Of a stretch of DNA of 64,000 bases, positions 26,062 through 37,700 are shown piece after piece (position 1 is the stretch's first letter; every line of letters begins with the position of its first letter). The translations under genes and the position numbers were made by a program. Source of the DNA: Rachycentron canadum (taxonomy: Eukaryota; Chordata; Actinopteri; Carangiformes; Rachycentridae); assembly GCA_038496675.1 (NCBI GenBank), contig CM076661.1, positions 10,260,139-10,324,138 on the forward strand, read 5' to 3'. Below the pieces are notes generated by a model, which saw nothing but the letters and a program-made list of their open reading frames with translations, was not told the DNA's origin and searched no databases.

Positions 26062-27145
26062 TATTCTGTCTACTCATATTGTTTCCAGCTAGATTTTTTG
26101 ACCATTTTCATACACCAGATACACTCCACAGTTTTCGGGTCACACATTAACATCAACACATGATCATTGATCCATACACACTTCTCAGTCAGTCAAAAGC
26201 CTGGTGGAGGATGAAGCAAGAAAATCGCAAGGTTGAAGGCAAAGGTGAAAATTAGTTCCTTCTGTTGTTGTGGTTTGTCTGGACTCCCACTCATGTTCTG
26301 CTCCTCTCTGTCCCCCAAACACACACACACACACACACACTACTCCACTGACGGCGGTGAGTATTTCCTGGTTGCTATGGCAGCACAACCAGCAATGACT
26401 GGCTTTGCTGGCCAAACCATCAGCAGAAACCACAACAAAAGAGACAGACAGAGGAGGGGAGAATGGGTGGGTCGTTGTCTTGTGAAGCTGAATCAATAAG
26501 ATTATTTCTTATTTTCTACTGTCTGTGTTTTCCTTAAAAAAATACAAAATATATCATGGATATTAGCATTAGCATTAGCAAGCAAGTGTAAGACACAGAA
26601 AGTGAGAGATTATCATGAAAATTCTCAGAAGTGACAATTTTTTTGCCTTAAAAAAAAAAAAAGACCTTTTTTTTTCCATGGGCGCTCTTCATGGGCACTA
26701 CAGTCAACGGCAGCTTAATAGGAGACTCTAATGTGAACATTTGTAAGATGAACGCCTTATGTGATGAGTGAGAGCTCATTCATTGTAATCCAAATGGGAA
26801 ACTTGAGCTTCTGTGAGACAAGACACAAACTTGCTTCGAGCTAAGGATCCTCCCATAAAAAGAGTTTCTTCCTACATGATAGTATACTACCTCGGCCCCT
26901 CATGTTTAATCCTATGAGGATAATATAGGTGAAACTACAGCAGCGATAAAAACAACAGAAAGAAACCGTTGTAGAAAAAAAAAAACTTTTATTCATTATT
27001 TTACATCAACAAATAACATACACAGATCAGGTTTGGTTCAACACATGATAAATATTTCTTGGACGCAATTACTTTAAATAATGTCTAATAATAGGTGCAA
27101 CAACATATGCTGTTGGAGTGAGTGCTTCAAGTCCAGTTCAGACTG
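26061..27145. other. Intergenic region, DCDC2B promoter side and IQCC 3'UTR
   Basis: Non-coding. It contains a second CA run (26,319-26,340), three TTAGCA units (26,564-26,581), poly(A)/poly(T) stretches near 26,650-26,680, and at 26,988-26,993 a minus-strand AATAAA that ends IQCC 153 bp after its stop. Confidence 0.6.
26988..26993 (-). terminator. Poly(A) signal of IQCC
   Basis: TTTATT on the plus strand, AATAAA on the minus strand, 153 bp past the IQCC stop codon and followed on that strand by A/T-rich sequence. Confidence 0.65.
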
Positions 27146-29275
27146 TCAGGATATGGTCAGCCTATCCTTCAGTGACAAGTACTGTAGGGGTAGAAGAAAG
27201 AGGGGAAAAGTTATAACTTGTAACCAAAATTCTTAGGTGAGCACACACATTGAATGCATGAGAATAAATCTGTTTCAGTGTAAACAGCCTTTTCTAAGGT
27301 AGTTCATGTCAGTTAAGATTTTCTTTTCACAGCTGCATTAGAAAATTAAACACTAGGGTGCATCAGAAACCCCTGCTTTCATTGTGTTCAAGTGCAGTTG
27401 TGTTATCTTCTGTCTTCGCACATTACTCCATATCCTTCATACCCTGGTGATAGCGTCAGTATCCACATTGGCTACTTTACAGCTTTCTGCCCATGTTTAC
27501 TGTAGACAATAAGTATCTTCTGACCATGGTTATTATTCTGATAACAACACCTAAAATGCAGGCATATTTATGTGAGAAATACTGCTTCTTTGACCTGTTG
27601 TACTAATTTATTTTCAAGGTCACTAAAATAAATACTGCTTGCAGCAGAAGCAATTGTCTTACAGCAGGAGGCTGCTACTGCTGAATAAACATCTGGAAAC
27701 ATTACATCTCTCCCTTTCTCCACCTTACCTTTTTCCTGCTGTCTATGGCCTGTTGTAGCCAAACCAGCTCCATGGTCAGGGTGTTTCTATGGAGATGCAG
27801 GGCCTCTGGTGTATGGGGCACCTCCTGAGCCAAGCAGTACTGCCGGGGACCTGGAGGGGAGATGGCAAATTCAAAATGGTCTTCTTACAACAGTAGATTT
27901 GAGTCCAACTCGTCTCATAAAGAAGCCCATGTATGTGCATCATAATGTTACTACTGATGGCTGAAATCTTATTTGCTCCATCTGTCTTTTTCCCCCCTTT
28001 AAACCTGAGAAAAACTACCAGTGTAATAACACAATAACTTCTTGAAGACAACATTTTTTGTATATTTTTAATATTTAAAAAGTTTTCTGATGAATATTAT
28101 TTGCAGTGCTTACATAAGATTAGCTTAATTGATTATTTAATAGATGCTTTTTGCAGCTGATTAAGAAGTTATTAAATGAAAAATGCCATTCACTTACTCT
28201 AGCTTCTAAATAAATTTAAAAAATGTTTTCATGTATTTCATAACAAACAATATAAAGACATCTCCATAAACTTCTGATTATGATTTGATCACGTTTTTAT
28301 AGGCTCAACTGATTAATTTATTGTGAATATAGGGAGGTACTAGGTGTAAATTAGTATCTCTAATCGCATCTCTTTTCAAAACTTTAAAACACTTTGTTTA
28401 CACATAGGATGAGCAAGGACTCCTAGTATGATGTGCACAACTCTCACCCCGGTCTTCCATCTCCAAACTGCTCCAGATGGTGGTGGAGTCATCTGTGCTC
28501 TCCATCATCCCTCCATCTTTATCTCCCTCCTGATCCCTCTGTCTCTGACCCTCCCCGTTTCCTCCAGCATAGCTGCCGGGGAAATCCCTGGAAAGACGGT
28601 CTTGGCCTTTGGTTTGTGAATCATCTCTTTCAGCTTCTATCTTCTGTGAAAGGAGATGATGACTCCGCTCTCTCCCCTGCTTTAAGGCTGCTGCTGCTGC
28701 TGGGGTGTGGGGGCTGCCATTGGCCTCTTGCCCCGGATCTGGAGGCTTGCTAGCAGCGCTGCTGGGTCGTAGAAACGGACCGTCCTGATGATGCAGCAGA
28801 GAAGAGCTCATGAGATGCTCATGAAAACACAGCTTCATAACTGCTCCAACTACTTACAGTGTCTGTGAAGTGGGGGGTGGGGATAACCGCGTCCCTCCAC
28901 TGTAGATGGGTCAAGCCTCCGTCAATCTCTTTCACAATATCTTCGAAGTCTTCTCGCGCACGACGCACTTCGTCTCTCACCAAGTGTCCTCGTGCAAATA
29001 CCTACCAAAGACAGTATAGTAACTATTGTAACGGTTACTATAGAAACGGTATAATTCGTTACATGACTGCCTAATACTACAGTCAACGCTACAACCGCTG
29101 TTTTCAAGAGTTAGCAAACGTAGCTTAACATCCCAAACTAGCAAAATACAACTGACCAAAAATTGTTGTAGGTGTAAAGACGAATCTCGGTGCATTACGA
29201 GTTAAAAGCAGGATGATTAAATAACGTTTTTACCTGAAAATTGATGAGTATCTTCTCCCATTTGCTCCTGTCCAT
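27146..29275 (-). CDS. iqcc: IQ domain-containing protein C
   Basis: Five exons on the minus strand: 29,234-29,275 (ATG), 28,858-29,001, 28,448-28,784, 27,729-27,850 and 27,146-27,181 (TGA), all joining in frame to 226 residues. The IQ-like motif is split across exons 1 and 2 (INFQ then VFARGHLVRDEVRRAR), followed by family-typical FEDIVKEIDGGLTHLQW and a conserved PTPHF. The middle exon is low-complexity, Ser/Gly/Asp/Glu-rich, with an Ala run. The penultimate exon has MELVWLQQAIDSRKK followed by YLSLKDRL, the second region shared with mammalian IQCC. Human IQCC is about twice as long because of its disordered part. IQ motifs bind calmodulin; the protein's role is otherwise unknown. It is head to head with FANCM. 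Confidence 0.9.
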
Positions 29276-29645
29276 TGCTATGGTAACGTGACAGCGTTAC
29301 CGCGGAAAGCGGGAGATGACCTGGACCTTTCGATTTTCTTCCGGTGTCCGACTCAAAAATTAAAAGCCTGTCCTCATGAAATGTATCGACGGACTTAAAC
29401 CACGATCATTTAGCTCGGTATTTTTTGCCACGAACACAATGCTGTTCAAACTTTACAATAGAATTTGCATTCGAGCGACCAAAAGAATTTAGAATAGAAA
29501 AAGAATAAAACCGTCGTTTTTTATGTGGTGTTATATTTTGGAAAAACGTTAGCGGAAGAGACGTGGTGTTTGTATATTCAGTTTGCAATGTTGCTACTCG
29601 GCGCATGGCACTTTTTCTTAAAGTTTTTCGCCACAGCTGAAGAAA
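29276..29645. promoter_or_regulatory. Bidirectional IQCC-FANCM promoter
   Basis: Only 370 bp separate the two start codons, so both transcripts must start here. Within it I see an E2F-like GCGGAAAGCGGGA at about 29,302-29,314 and an ETS/GABP-type site (ACCGGAAG on the minus strand, 29,338-29,345); there is no clear TATA box. Such TATA-less ETS/E2F promoters are usual for housekeeping and cell-cycle DNA-repair genes. Site function is inferred. Confidence 0.65.
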
Positions 29646-31761
29646 ATGAGTACTGGTTCAAATCAGAGGACTTTGTTCCAGACTTGGGGTGTCGCCGCTT
29701 CCAAAAACAGAAGTGTACAACCACAAAAAGTTGACGCTGGACTGCACAAAAAAACCCAAAGCAACACGGCTCAGTTAGCTACATCAAATCCTCCTGGAAA
29801 TCCTTTATGGGCTGAAATAGGTCAGGGGTCCACATACACATCAGAGAGCCCAGTGAGGACAGAGGACCCCGTTCCTGCTTATGAAGATGAAGATGAAGAT
29901 GACGACGATCTTATGTTGGTTGCTGTCTACGAAGCTGAAAAGAGCCTGCAATGTGATAATACAAACTTTTGTCAAGATGACAACCCTGCAGGAACGGAGA
30001 GCAGCGCCCTTTCTCCCATCCTGTCAGGTGTACAGACATATCCAGACTTCCCTGGCTTTGACAGCTCTTCAGCTAAGGTATGGATATACCCCACTAACTA
30101 CCCCATCAGGGAGTACCAGCTGAAGATATCAGAGGCTGCCCTGTTTCAGAACACCCTGGTGTGTCTTCCCACTGGTCTGGGAAAAACCTTTATAGCCTCT
30201 GTGGTTATGTACAACTTCTACCGCTGGTATCCATCAGGGAAGATTGTATTCATGGCTCCCACCAAACCCCTGGTGGCACAACAGATCGAGGCCTGCTATA
30301 AAGTGATGGGGATCCCGCAGGCACACATGGCTGAGTTGACAGGTAAAAACATATGGCAGAAAAAAATCTCCCTCACATTTTAGCCATCATTAACGGGACT
30401 GCATATACCAATTCCCAGGTAGCACAGCGGCAAAGCAGAGACAGGCGGTGTGGAGGTCCAAGCGTGTCTTCTTCCTCACCCCTCAGGTCATGGTGAATGA
30501 TCTGACCAGAGACACCTGCCCGGCTCATCAGGTCAAGTGTGTGGTGATCGATGAAGCCCACAAAGCACTGGGCAACCACGCTTACTGTCAGGTACAGAAC
30601 GCCCTCCACTGATGACACAGCTTTCCTTTCAATTCAGTTAAATATCACTGTTGACTGTGTTTCCGTGTTATTTTTTACTTGCCACGTCCAGTTCTGACTG
30701 TGAACCTGCAATATAAAGGTTTTTAAAGTAGTAATCCAGACTGTTTCTCCATTAAGTAACGCTCACCCTTATAAGTGAAAGGTGGTTTCAGAAAGTGCAG
30801 TGGGGGCTGTGGTCAAATCTAGAGAGAAATTATTACCAGCAGATACAATTTTTGTTGACCCCTCTTTATTCAGTGCATCACATGGGTGCTGATTGCTGTT
30901 GATATAACTACCTATGTAGAGTTGTCATTTATAATAGTCAAAGCATCTTGATAATTTACAAAATTTTACTCACTTTTTTAAAAATGTATTTCTCAGAGGT
31001 ATTGTGTGATATGAGAAAGCACTGTATCCAATGGTAGTTATCCTGCTAGCTTTTCTTGTTGTTCTACGATTGTGGAAAATCAATGAGTTAGCCTGCTTCC
31101 TGACAATGCTAATAGACTTCCAAGCTTGTTATGTTTGATGAACAGTTTCTCAATTGAATTTCAAGGTCATTTTACTGCATTATGACTTATATCCACATTG
31201 TGATAAAAAATGACATGTACTGTAATAGCAGACTTGAAAATCATCAACTTATTTTTTTTTTTTTTAGCAGGGATACAGCCTTAGGTTTGCACTATATATC
31301 TTTCTGATCATTGAATAAAATAATCTAATAAAAATAATTTATGCAGATAAGATGTCCTCTACTTGCTCCTCCCCCTGTTATTCAGGTGATCAGACAGCTC
31401 GGAAGCCAGACTCTACAATTCCGCATCCTGGCTCTTAGTGCAACTCCAGGGGGAGATGCAAAGGTAAGAACACTGTAAAGTATCTGTGCCTGTAAATCCT
31501 TTTTGTCTCTCTGGTCTAATGTGCTCTAATTCTTTTATAAATTCCTAATATAACTGTTCTTAAATCTGATTCCACCTTTCCTGTCTCACTCCATCCCTGC
31601 AGTCGGTGCAGTCAGTGATCTCTAATTTGCTCATCTCCCACATTGAGCTGCGCTCAGAAGAAAGCCCAGACATCCAGGCCCATTCCCACCAGCGCAGCGT
31701 GGAGAAAGTGGTGGTTCCTTTGGGAGAGGCCCTTTCTGCTCACCAGGCACGCTACCTGCAG
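29646..31761 (+). CDS. fancm: FANCM exons 1-4: N-terminus and helicase domain 1
   Basis: Exon 1 (29,646-30,342) encodes the N-terminal QRTLFQTWG motif, an acidic patch (YEDEDEDDDDLMLVAVYEAE, about 79-98) and the Q-motif/Walker A region. Exon 2 (30,419-30,591) carries the DEAH box, exon 3 (31,386-31,463) the SAT motif, and exon 4 (31,603-31,761) the IELRSEESPDI segment leading into the insert domain. The separate 48-bp extension of the exon 1 frame past 30,342 into the intron is an artefact. Confidence 0.93.
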
Positions 31762-34700
31762 GTAGGACCATGCAGTGATACATCGTACTTAGCCAAGCAC
31801 TTTACCAGCTTCTATTTTTTTTTCCTACAAATAAACACATGATACAATAGTCATTGTGAAAGGGGATTAAGAAAAGGTCACTTTTTCATTCAATGCCAAG
31901 CACCAAGAATAGAGTTCTGTTTTACTGGTATCAAATTATTTTCCAAATAATTTCATAATTGAGTCTTGATTGGCCATGATCGAGCAAATTCAAGTGTTTG
32001 ACAAAATAACTTAATATTCAAACTCTGCTCCATTGGATGTGTTTGGGTTGGTTTTTTCGTTATGTAGAGCGTGTTATTTGTTTGTTGGTCCTTTGCTGCC
32101 ATCTTGTGGTTACTGTTTAACTGCTTCAGTTGTAAGAAATCATCAGCTGTAATCCTTTTCTCTGCGACACACAAATTTCCTTTCCTTTTGTTGTGTGGTT
32201 CCTAGTGAGTCAGTTAACATAAAATGGATTGATTTGTCTTGGAGGCAGTATTCTGTTACACTTGTTCTGGCTTTCAATTTTTTAAATTATTTTGAATTAT
32301 TAACAAACCGTTAATAATCCAAAAAACCTTTGGACCTTTGCCTGTCATGGTTCTGTGCTGTAAATGTGCATCTACATTTCATCTGTCTTGGCTGGACAGC
32401 TGGAATGTGACATCTGCATTTGAAGGTTTAGACCTGTTTTCCCTACGCTCCTGATTCTTCTTAGATCTTCCTAGATTTCTAGTAATAGTCAGAACTCTTC
32501 CTTTTTATTCATTAGTTACTTTCATTTTTCACCTTCTTTTCATATTAACTCCCAACTGGAAGCCGTCTGCTATCTGCTTGTTAGCGTCTGTTCCCACTGC
32601 CCTTCCTTAATTCGAACAGACAGCACACAAAATAGAGACAACACTGCAGTCAGGTGTACAATGCAGCTGATCAGGTGGAATTTGATGATTGTTGGGCAAA
32701 TCAGAAAAATGAACCAGTCATGCAGACAGGTTCTTTTGGCTTAATCGTGTTTTCAGCCATTAGTTAGAGGCTAGTATTGTCCATATAACCATTAAAGTAG
32801 CCTACTCTTTTTTTCGTGCCACAGCATTGTGACTTTGATTGAGCACTGATGGAGGTTTTTTTAGACACTGTGTGTAATGTCAGTGAGCAACTAGGCCACG
32901 GTGTCCAGACAAGTGCTGAGATATCCATCATAAAGTTTACAGCCTGTCCTGCGTTGTAATGGAAACTGATAGTGTAATTTTAGTGGCATTCCATGTAAAT
33001 TAAAGGTAAATTGTCTAACTGTCTTTTATTTATTTAAACGAATGTGCTTATATGTGATTGAGAGGAAAGGAATTAGTACTTTTTCTTAGTACTAAGAAAA
33101 ATAGGTCTATAGTCTATATTTTTATATAATAATGTTTTATTTATTTCAGTATACTGCAGTTTTTTTATAGTTACCTTTGCCCCAACTGTAAATATATGAC
33201 TGACATACAAATTCTTAATATTGCCTCCTGTTTTCTTGTAGTATCAGACACTGTACACAGTGTGCTGTATTGTGCAATGAGCAATACTGTAGTGTGTGTG
33301 TGTTGATCCCTCTTCTGAGAGGTCATCATGTTACTATGTTGCAGTAACAGAACACTGGTTCTTGTAGTGAAATGGGTTTTGCTACATGTCTTTGAACAAA
33401 GTAGGGTGTGACCTCTTTTGTTTGCCACATTTGATCCCGTATGAAGGAATCCCCGTAGGGATTTACTGTACAGATTGGCCTGAAATGTAACTGTCTTTGC
33501 TCGTCATGGTTGTTTTCATGCAAGGCATGAAGCAGAAACTGCACGGTTGTTGCACAGTAGAAATATAATATGTTAACGATATTCTACATTTTGAAACTAG
33601 GTAGAAATTTAGTCTGTGACCCTGCACTTCACTTTGCTCTTCTTTAAAAATTGTCTATAACATATTACTGAACATCATTTAGTCAATGCAGTTTTTGTAG
33701 TAATACTCCCAGAACATTGTAGAACATGTGTAAATAAATAAAAACCAGCCTCACTGGATTTCAGAGGACAGGAGACAAGCACATCTTTATTGAACAAAGA
33801 AAACAACAGTAGCTGTTGTTGTTGCACTTGAATTTTCACAGTACAGCACACGTTCGCAAAACACTAAAAGAAAAAAAAAAAGCAAAAAGAAAGGAAAACA
33901 AATTCCATCCTCATACTTGATGTTCCCATATAACCAGGCTTTTAGAGGGAAAACAAATCTACACGTATTATGGCTCTGCAAGTTTACACACTACTGTTGT
34001 CATAGATCAATTCTTAAATCATTAAATGTAAAGTAAATTCTTTGGGTTTGAATGTCCTGATTCCAATGGAACTGCTTTACTTTAAGACCGGATTTTTTAA
34101 CCCGTTGATAAACTTCCCTAACTGTCCGTTCTTTTACATTTTTGTGGATTAAATAAGATGAAACCAATTTTTCTCACCGTCTGAGCTGCTGAAGATGCCC
34201 CTCTCCTGGTAAAAATGCTCACACAGTAATGATTTGGCTAGTTCACTTCCACTTTTATTTTTCGCTGGCACCTAAGCAGTAAATTCAATATAAATTTGCA
34301 AAGCAGAAGAAACATTGCTACGTTACTGTAAACTCTAAATGTAGCTGGTTTAACACATTGTTTTTGTTGCATTGCATTGGTGTGTTTTTATTTTAAAATG
34401 TAGTGTAGTTCAACATACATACTGACTTTATAGATTCTTCTTTAGATTGGTGATAGAATATTAAAAAAGTTTTCACTACAACAGAACTTAACATTTCTCT
34501 ATTTTTTAAAAAAAAAAAAAAAGAGTGTAATCACAGTAGAGATCTTCTTAAGCTCTATTTCTCGTGGTTGCATTGTCTCTACTCAGCAGCAGTGGTATTT
34601 GCAATACAGTAGTGAATGCATACTCACTAACATTGACACAGAGTAGCAAGTAAAAAGAGCATGAGAAAGAGGTAACTACTCCTGTGTGTGAAAGCGACTT

Positions 34701-37700
34701 GAAATGCGAGGAATGCATTGACTTCATTACAGCTGTTTGTTACAAGAAAAGGATGTACATAATATATAGGTACTTTTTGATTGTCATTCAGCAGTAAAAT
34801 AAGTGAGTTATTCAGCATTTGGTTTGTAAATGTGTGGCATTTGTTTTCACCCCCTCCTTGTAGCTGTACATTCATATTTTCTAAAGTACTGTCACCCATT
34901 ATGTTGAGCTTATTTATGGTTCAAGCCACTAGTTCTGGTCTGTTGTTTATCAGGTTGTATTGCATGCTGTCTCCAACCCACAATGCCTGCAATTGAACAC
35001 ACTCTTAGATTGGGTTAGGTTAGCACCCCTACAACTGTAACAAATGGCTTGTTGGTTATTGGTTATCTGGTGAATATTGCACTTATTTTTAAAACAAAAT
35101 ATGCAGTGAGATTGGCTTACATAGACTGAAAACCTATAGTGAATTATGTAGTCCCGGAATAAAAACAAACAAACAAACAAACAAACAAAAACATTGGATC
35201 AATAATGACTGAGTTGAAATCATCTCAATAGGCGAGAGAATGACAGAGAAATTGCTTTTTTTGTTGTTGTGCATTGACCTTTACCCAACATGACAAGACA
35301 TTGTGGCTGTGTAACAAACAGAAAGAGAGCACAATAAGGCTGTATGTCCACTGGGAGCCTGTTTCCGCTGTGGGAAAGACAGACTGTTGCATGTTTCTGA
35401 CAGAACTCGAGGGTCACTGTGTTCACAGAGTGCTAAGAGTAAAAACTATTTCAACTTTAACATGAGAGCACTGAGCCTAGGAAAGGTATTAGTCATCTCA
35501 GTGTAAAAGCAGGAGATGAATGTTAGGCTTCACCTTAGCATCTGGGTTGCGTCCATCAGAGTATGGCAGTGGTTTAGGGAAATGAGGATCTAAAATAACA
35601 TGAATGGAAATTCACTGAGAGTAAAGTAAGGGCTGAGTTTTTCTTTAGTTTATCAGGACCCAACTGCTCTTGAGTGTGTATGGCTGGTGGTCGTATCAGG
35701 TAGAGGTGATGACTACAGAGGATGTTGCACCTGAGGCTGTAGTTGAGTTGTAGCAGTGTTGAGGGAGTCTTTGAGGCTCTAGGGTCACAGATGGGAGGAT
35801 GCTGCTTAATCCTCTTGTCATTCAGCGCCGCTCCAGGAACCAGATTTCATTCTGACGGTTGCTGTGAGCAGGGTTGGTGTAGCCGGCCACGATGAACGAG
35901 TCGTTAACGCACACTCCAGGAGAGTCTAGGAGCTCCGCCATGGCATTGATCTGGTTAACGATGGTCACTTCATTGGTGGGACCGGTGAAGGCCCTGGAAG
36001 TAAAAAAAACAAGCCAACCATTAAATAACATAAAAACTTAAATAGTGATCTCTGATTCACATTACCGTGTTATCTCTGAGTACAAGCAGATGGGGGATAG
36101 TGGAACTGGTCATTTTTATTCTGTTTATTCTCCACTGACCTTGTGTATACAACAGTGGCTGGCCAGATCTCGATCACGATCTCGCTGTCATAAGGTTGCG
36201 GGGGCTGGGCCTGATGCTCAGCAGGAAGGTAATACGCCACAGTGATGTCATGGGAGATCACAGACTGGTTCTCATCTGTGCGTATCACTGTGATGATGGG
36301 GAGTGTCATGCCCAAGTAGTTGCCTAGAGGAAGAAAATGGCAAGTGTCAATATTAACAGCTGAGCGGTGTGGAAAACTATTGCTATGGAGATGATCATTA
36401 GCAACTGAAATACAAAACGAGGCCAGGATTCAAACGGCCTTTTCTAATTGTTTGAAAGGTCTGTTGTTTGTGGTCTCACCTAAAGAGTTCTGTTGGCAGA
36501 TGTATCTCATTATCCTCATAAAACCATAACAAATGCTCTGTTCGTAAGTGTCCTCACGCATTGTTATGCAAGCCCAGTGGCCTTTTTCGTAGTGGCGCTT
36601 CTCATAGAGCACCTCCCCACACTGAAAAAGAACAGATGATGAAAGACAAGAGAGGCAGAGTTAGACTTGATTAAATTAAACACAGTATTTACAAGATGTT
36701 TAAGTGTCCCTATGAAACAGATTTTCTGTTAAGTAGAGAATAGAAAATGTTTTGACAAATGTGAAACTACCCATCCCATACAACCTTTAATACTTTTTAC
36801 AATTATTTTATACAATTAAAATAATGCAAGAGATGCTGTGTTTTGGCCTTTTGAACATACACACATGATGTGACTTCTTGAGTAAGGATTACAAAGCTCT
36901 ATTTGAGCAAAAGTTTTGGCAGGTGGTATCATTAATTAATCAATTATTACTTTATTAATTATTTATAACTAATTTAAATTAATTTATTACTAGTTATTTG
37001 TTACTCTGAGGTCTTAACCTTTTGCCAATAAATATCTTGTCAATCTTATCTTGTCGTGTCAAATACACATAAATAACCTGAAAATCTTACCTCGGCTTAG
37101 TAACAGTCCTGTCCGTTTGATATCTCCTGAATTTTTTTTAAAATATAAATATTAAGATGCATTAGGTGTGTACATAAATCAATATTAAAAATAAGCTCAA
37201 GTCTTGGTAAGATATTCATAAGGGATTTCTGTCTTTCTTTGTCTTGAAATTGTCTTTACACTGTGACTACAGCAGCTCAGGGGTAAGACCCACTGATTTA
37301 GGTCTGCTTGCTGCCAAGGTGCTGTCTCTAAGAATAGAGCTCAGTGACTGTCCTTTGTTTAACCAGGGTGTCCAGCCAAGTTTTAATGAACTAATTAACT
37401 CAAGTTAAACCAATTAGCCCTCTTTATTTATACAGTCCCTTAAGGAGTTTAAAGGGCTTTTTGTAAAGAGTGACAGTCATCTTGTCAAAAATAAATAGCT
37501 GACCTATGCTAACGCAGAAGAGCTCTGTGATGGGAGACTGACAGAGATGATTGTTGTCATATGTGCACTACAAGGTGTTAAGGGTTAATAGAGGTGGTGT
37601 AAGTGTCTTTGTATTATCGTATCAGTTGATTATTGGTTAGAACGATAAAATGAAAGGTGTTCTACAGGCATAGTGTACGCACATATGTCCATGTCCAGGA

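Larger units (their letters stand above)
31762..35821. other. FANCM intron 4, left part, and 3'UTR of the nested SOUL gene
   Basis: No plus-strand exon. From 35,821 leftward lies the antisense gene's 3'UTR, about 2 kb, to the poly(A) signal at 33,786-33,791. A 22-bp perfect palindrome is at 33,080-33,101 and an (AAAC)n run at 35,161-35,191. The remainder, 31,762-33,780, shows no gene. Confidence 0.6.

Noticed and set aside
25697..26077. Longer DCDC2B N-terminus through the CA repeat (Cys-Val run)
   Set aside because: The frame is open only because a dinucleotide repeat lacks stops; the ATG at 25,984 gives a normal family start.
28433..28753. Plus-strand open frames opposite IQCC exon 3
   Set aside because: They mirror the minus-strand coding exon, which joins its neighbours in phase and matches the IQCC family.
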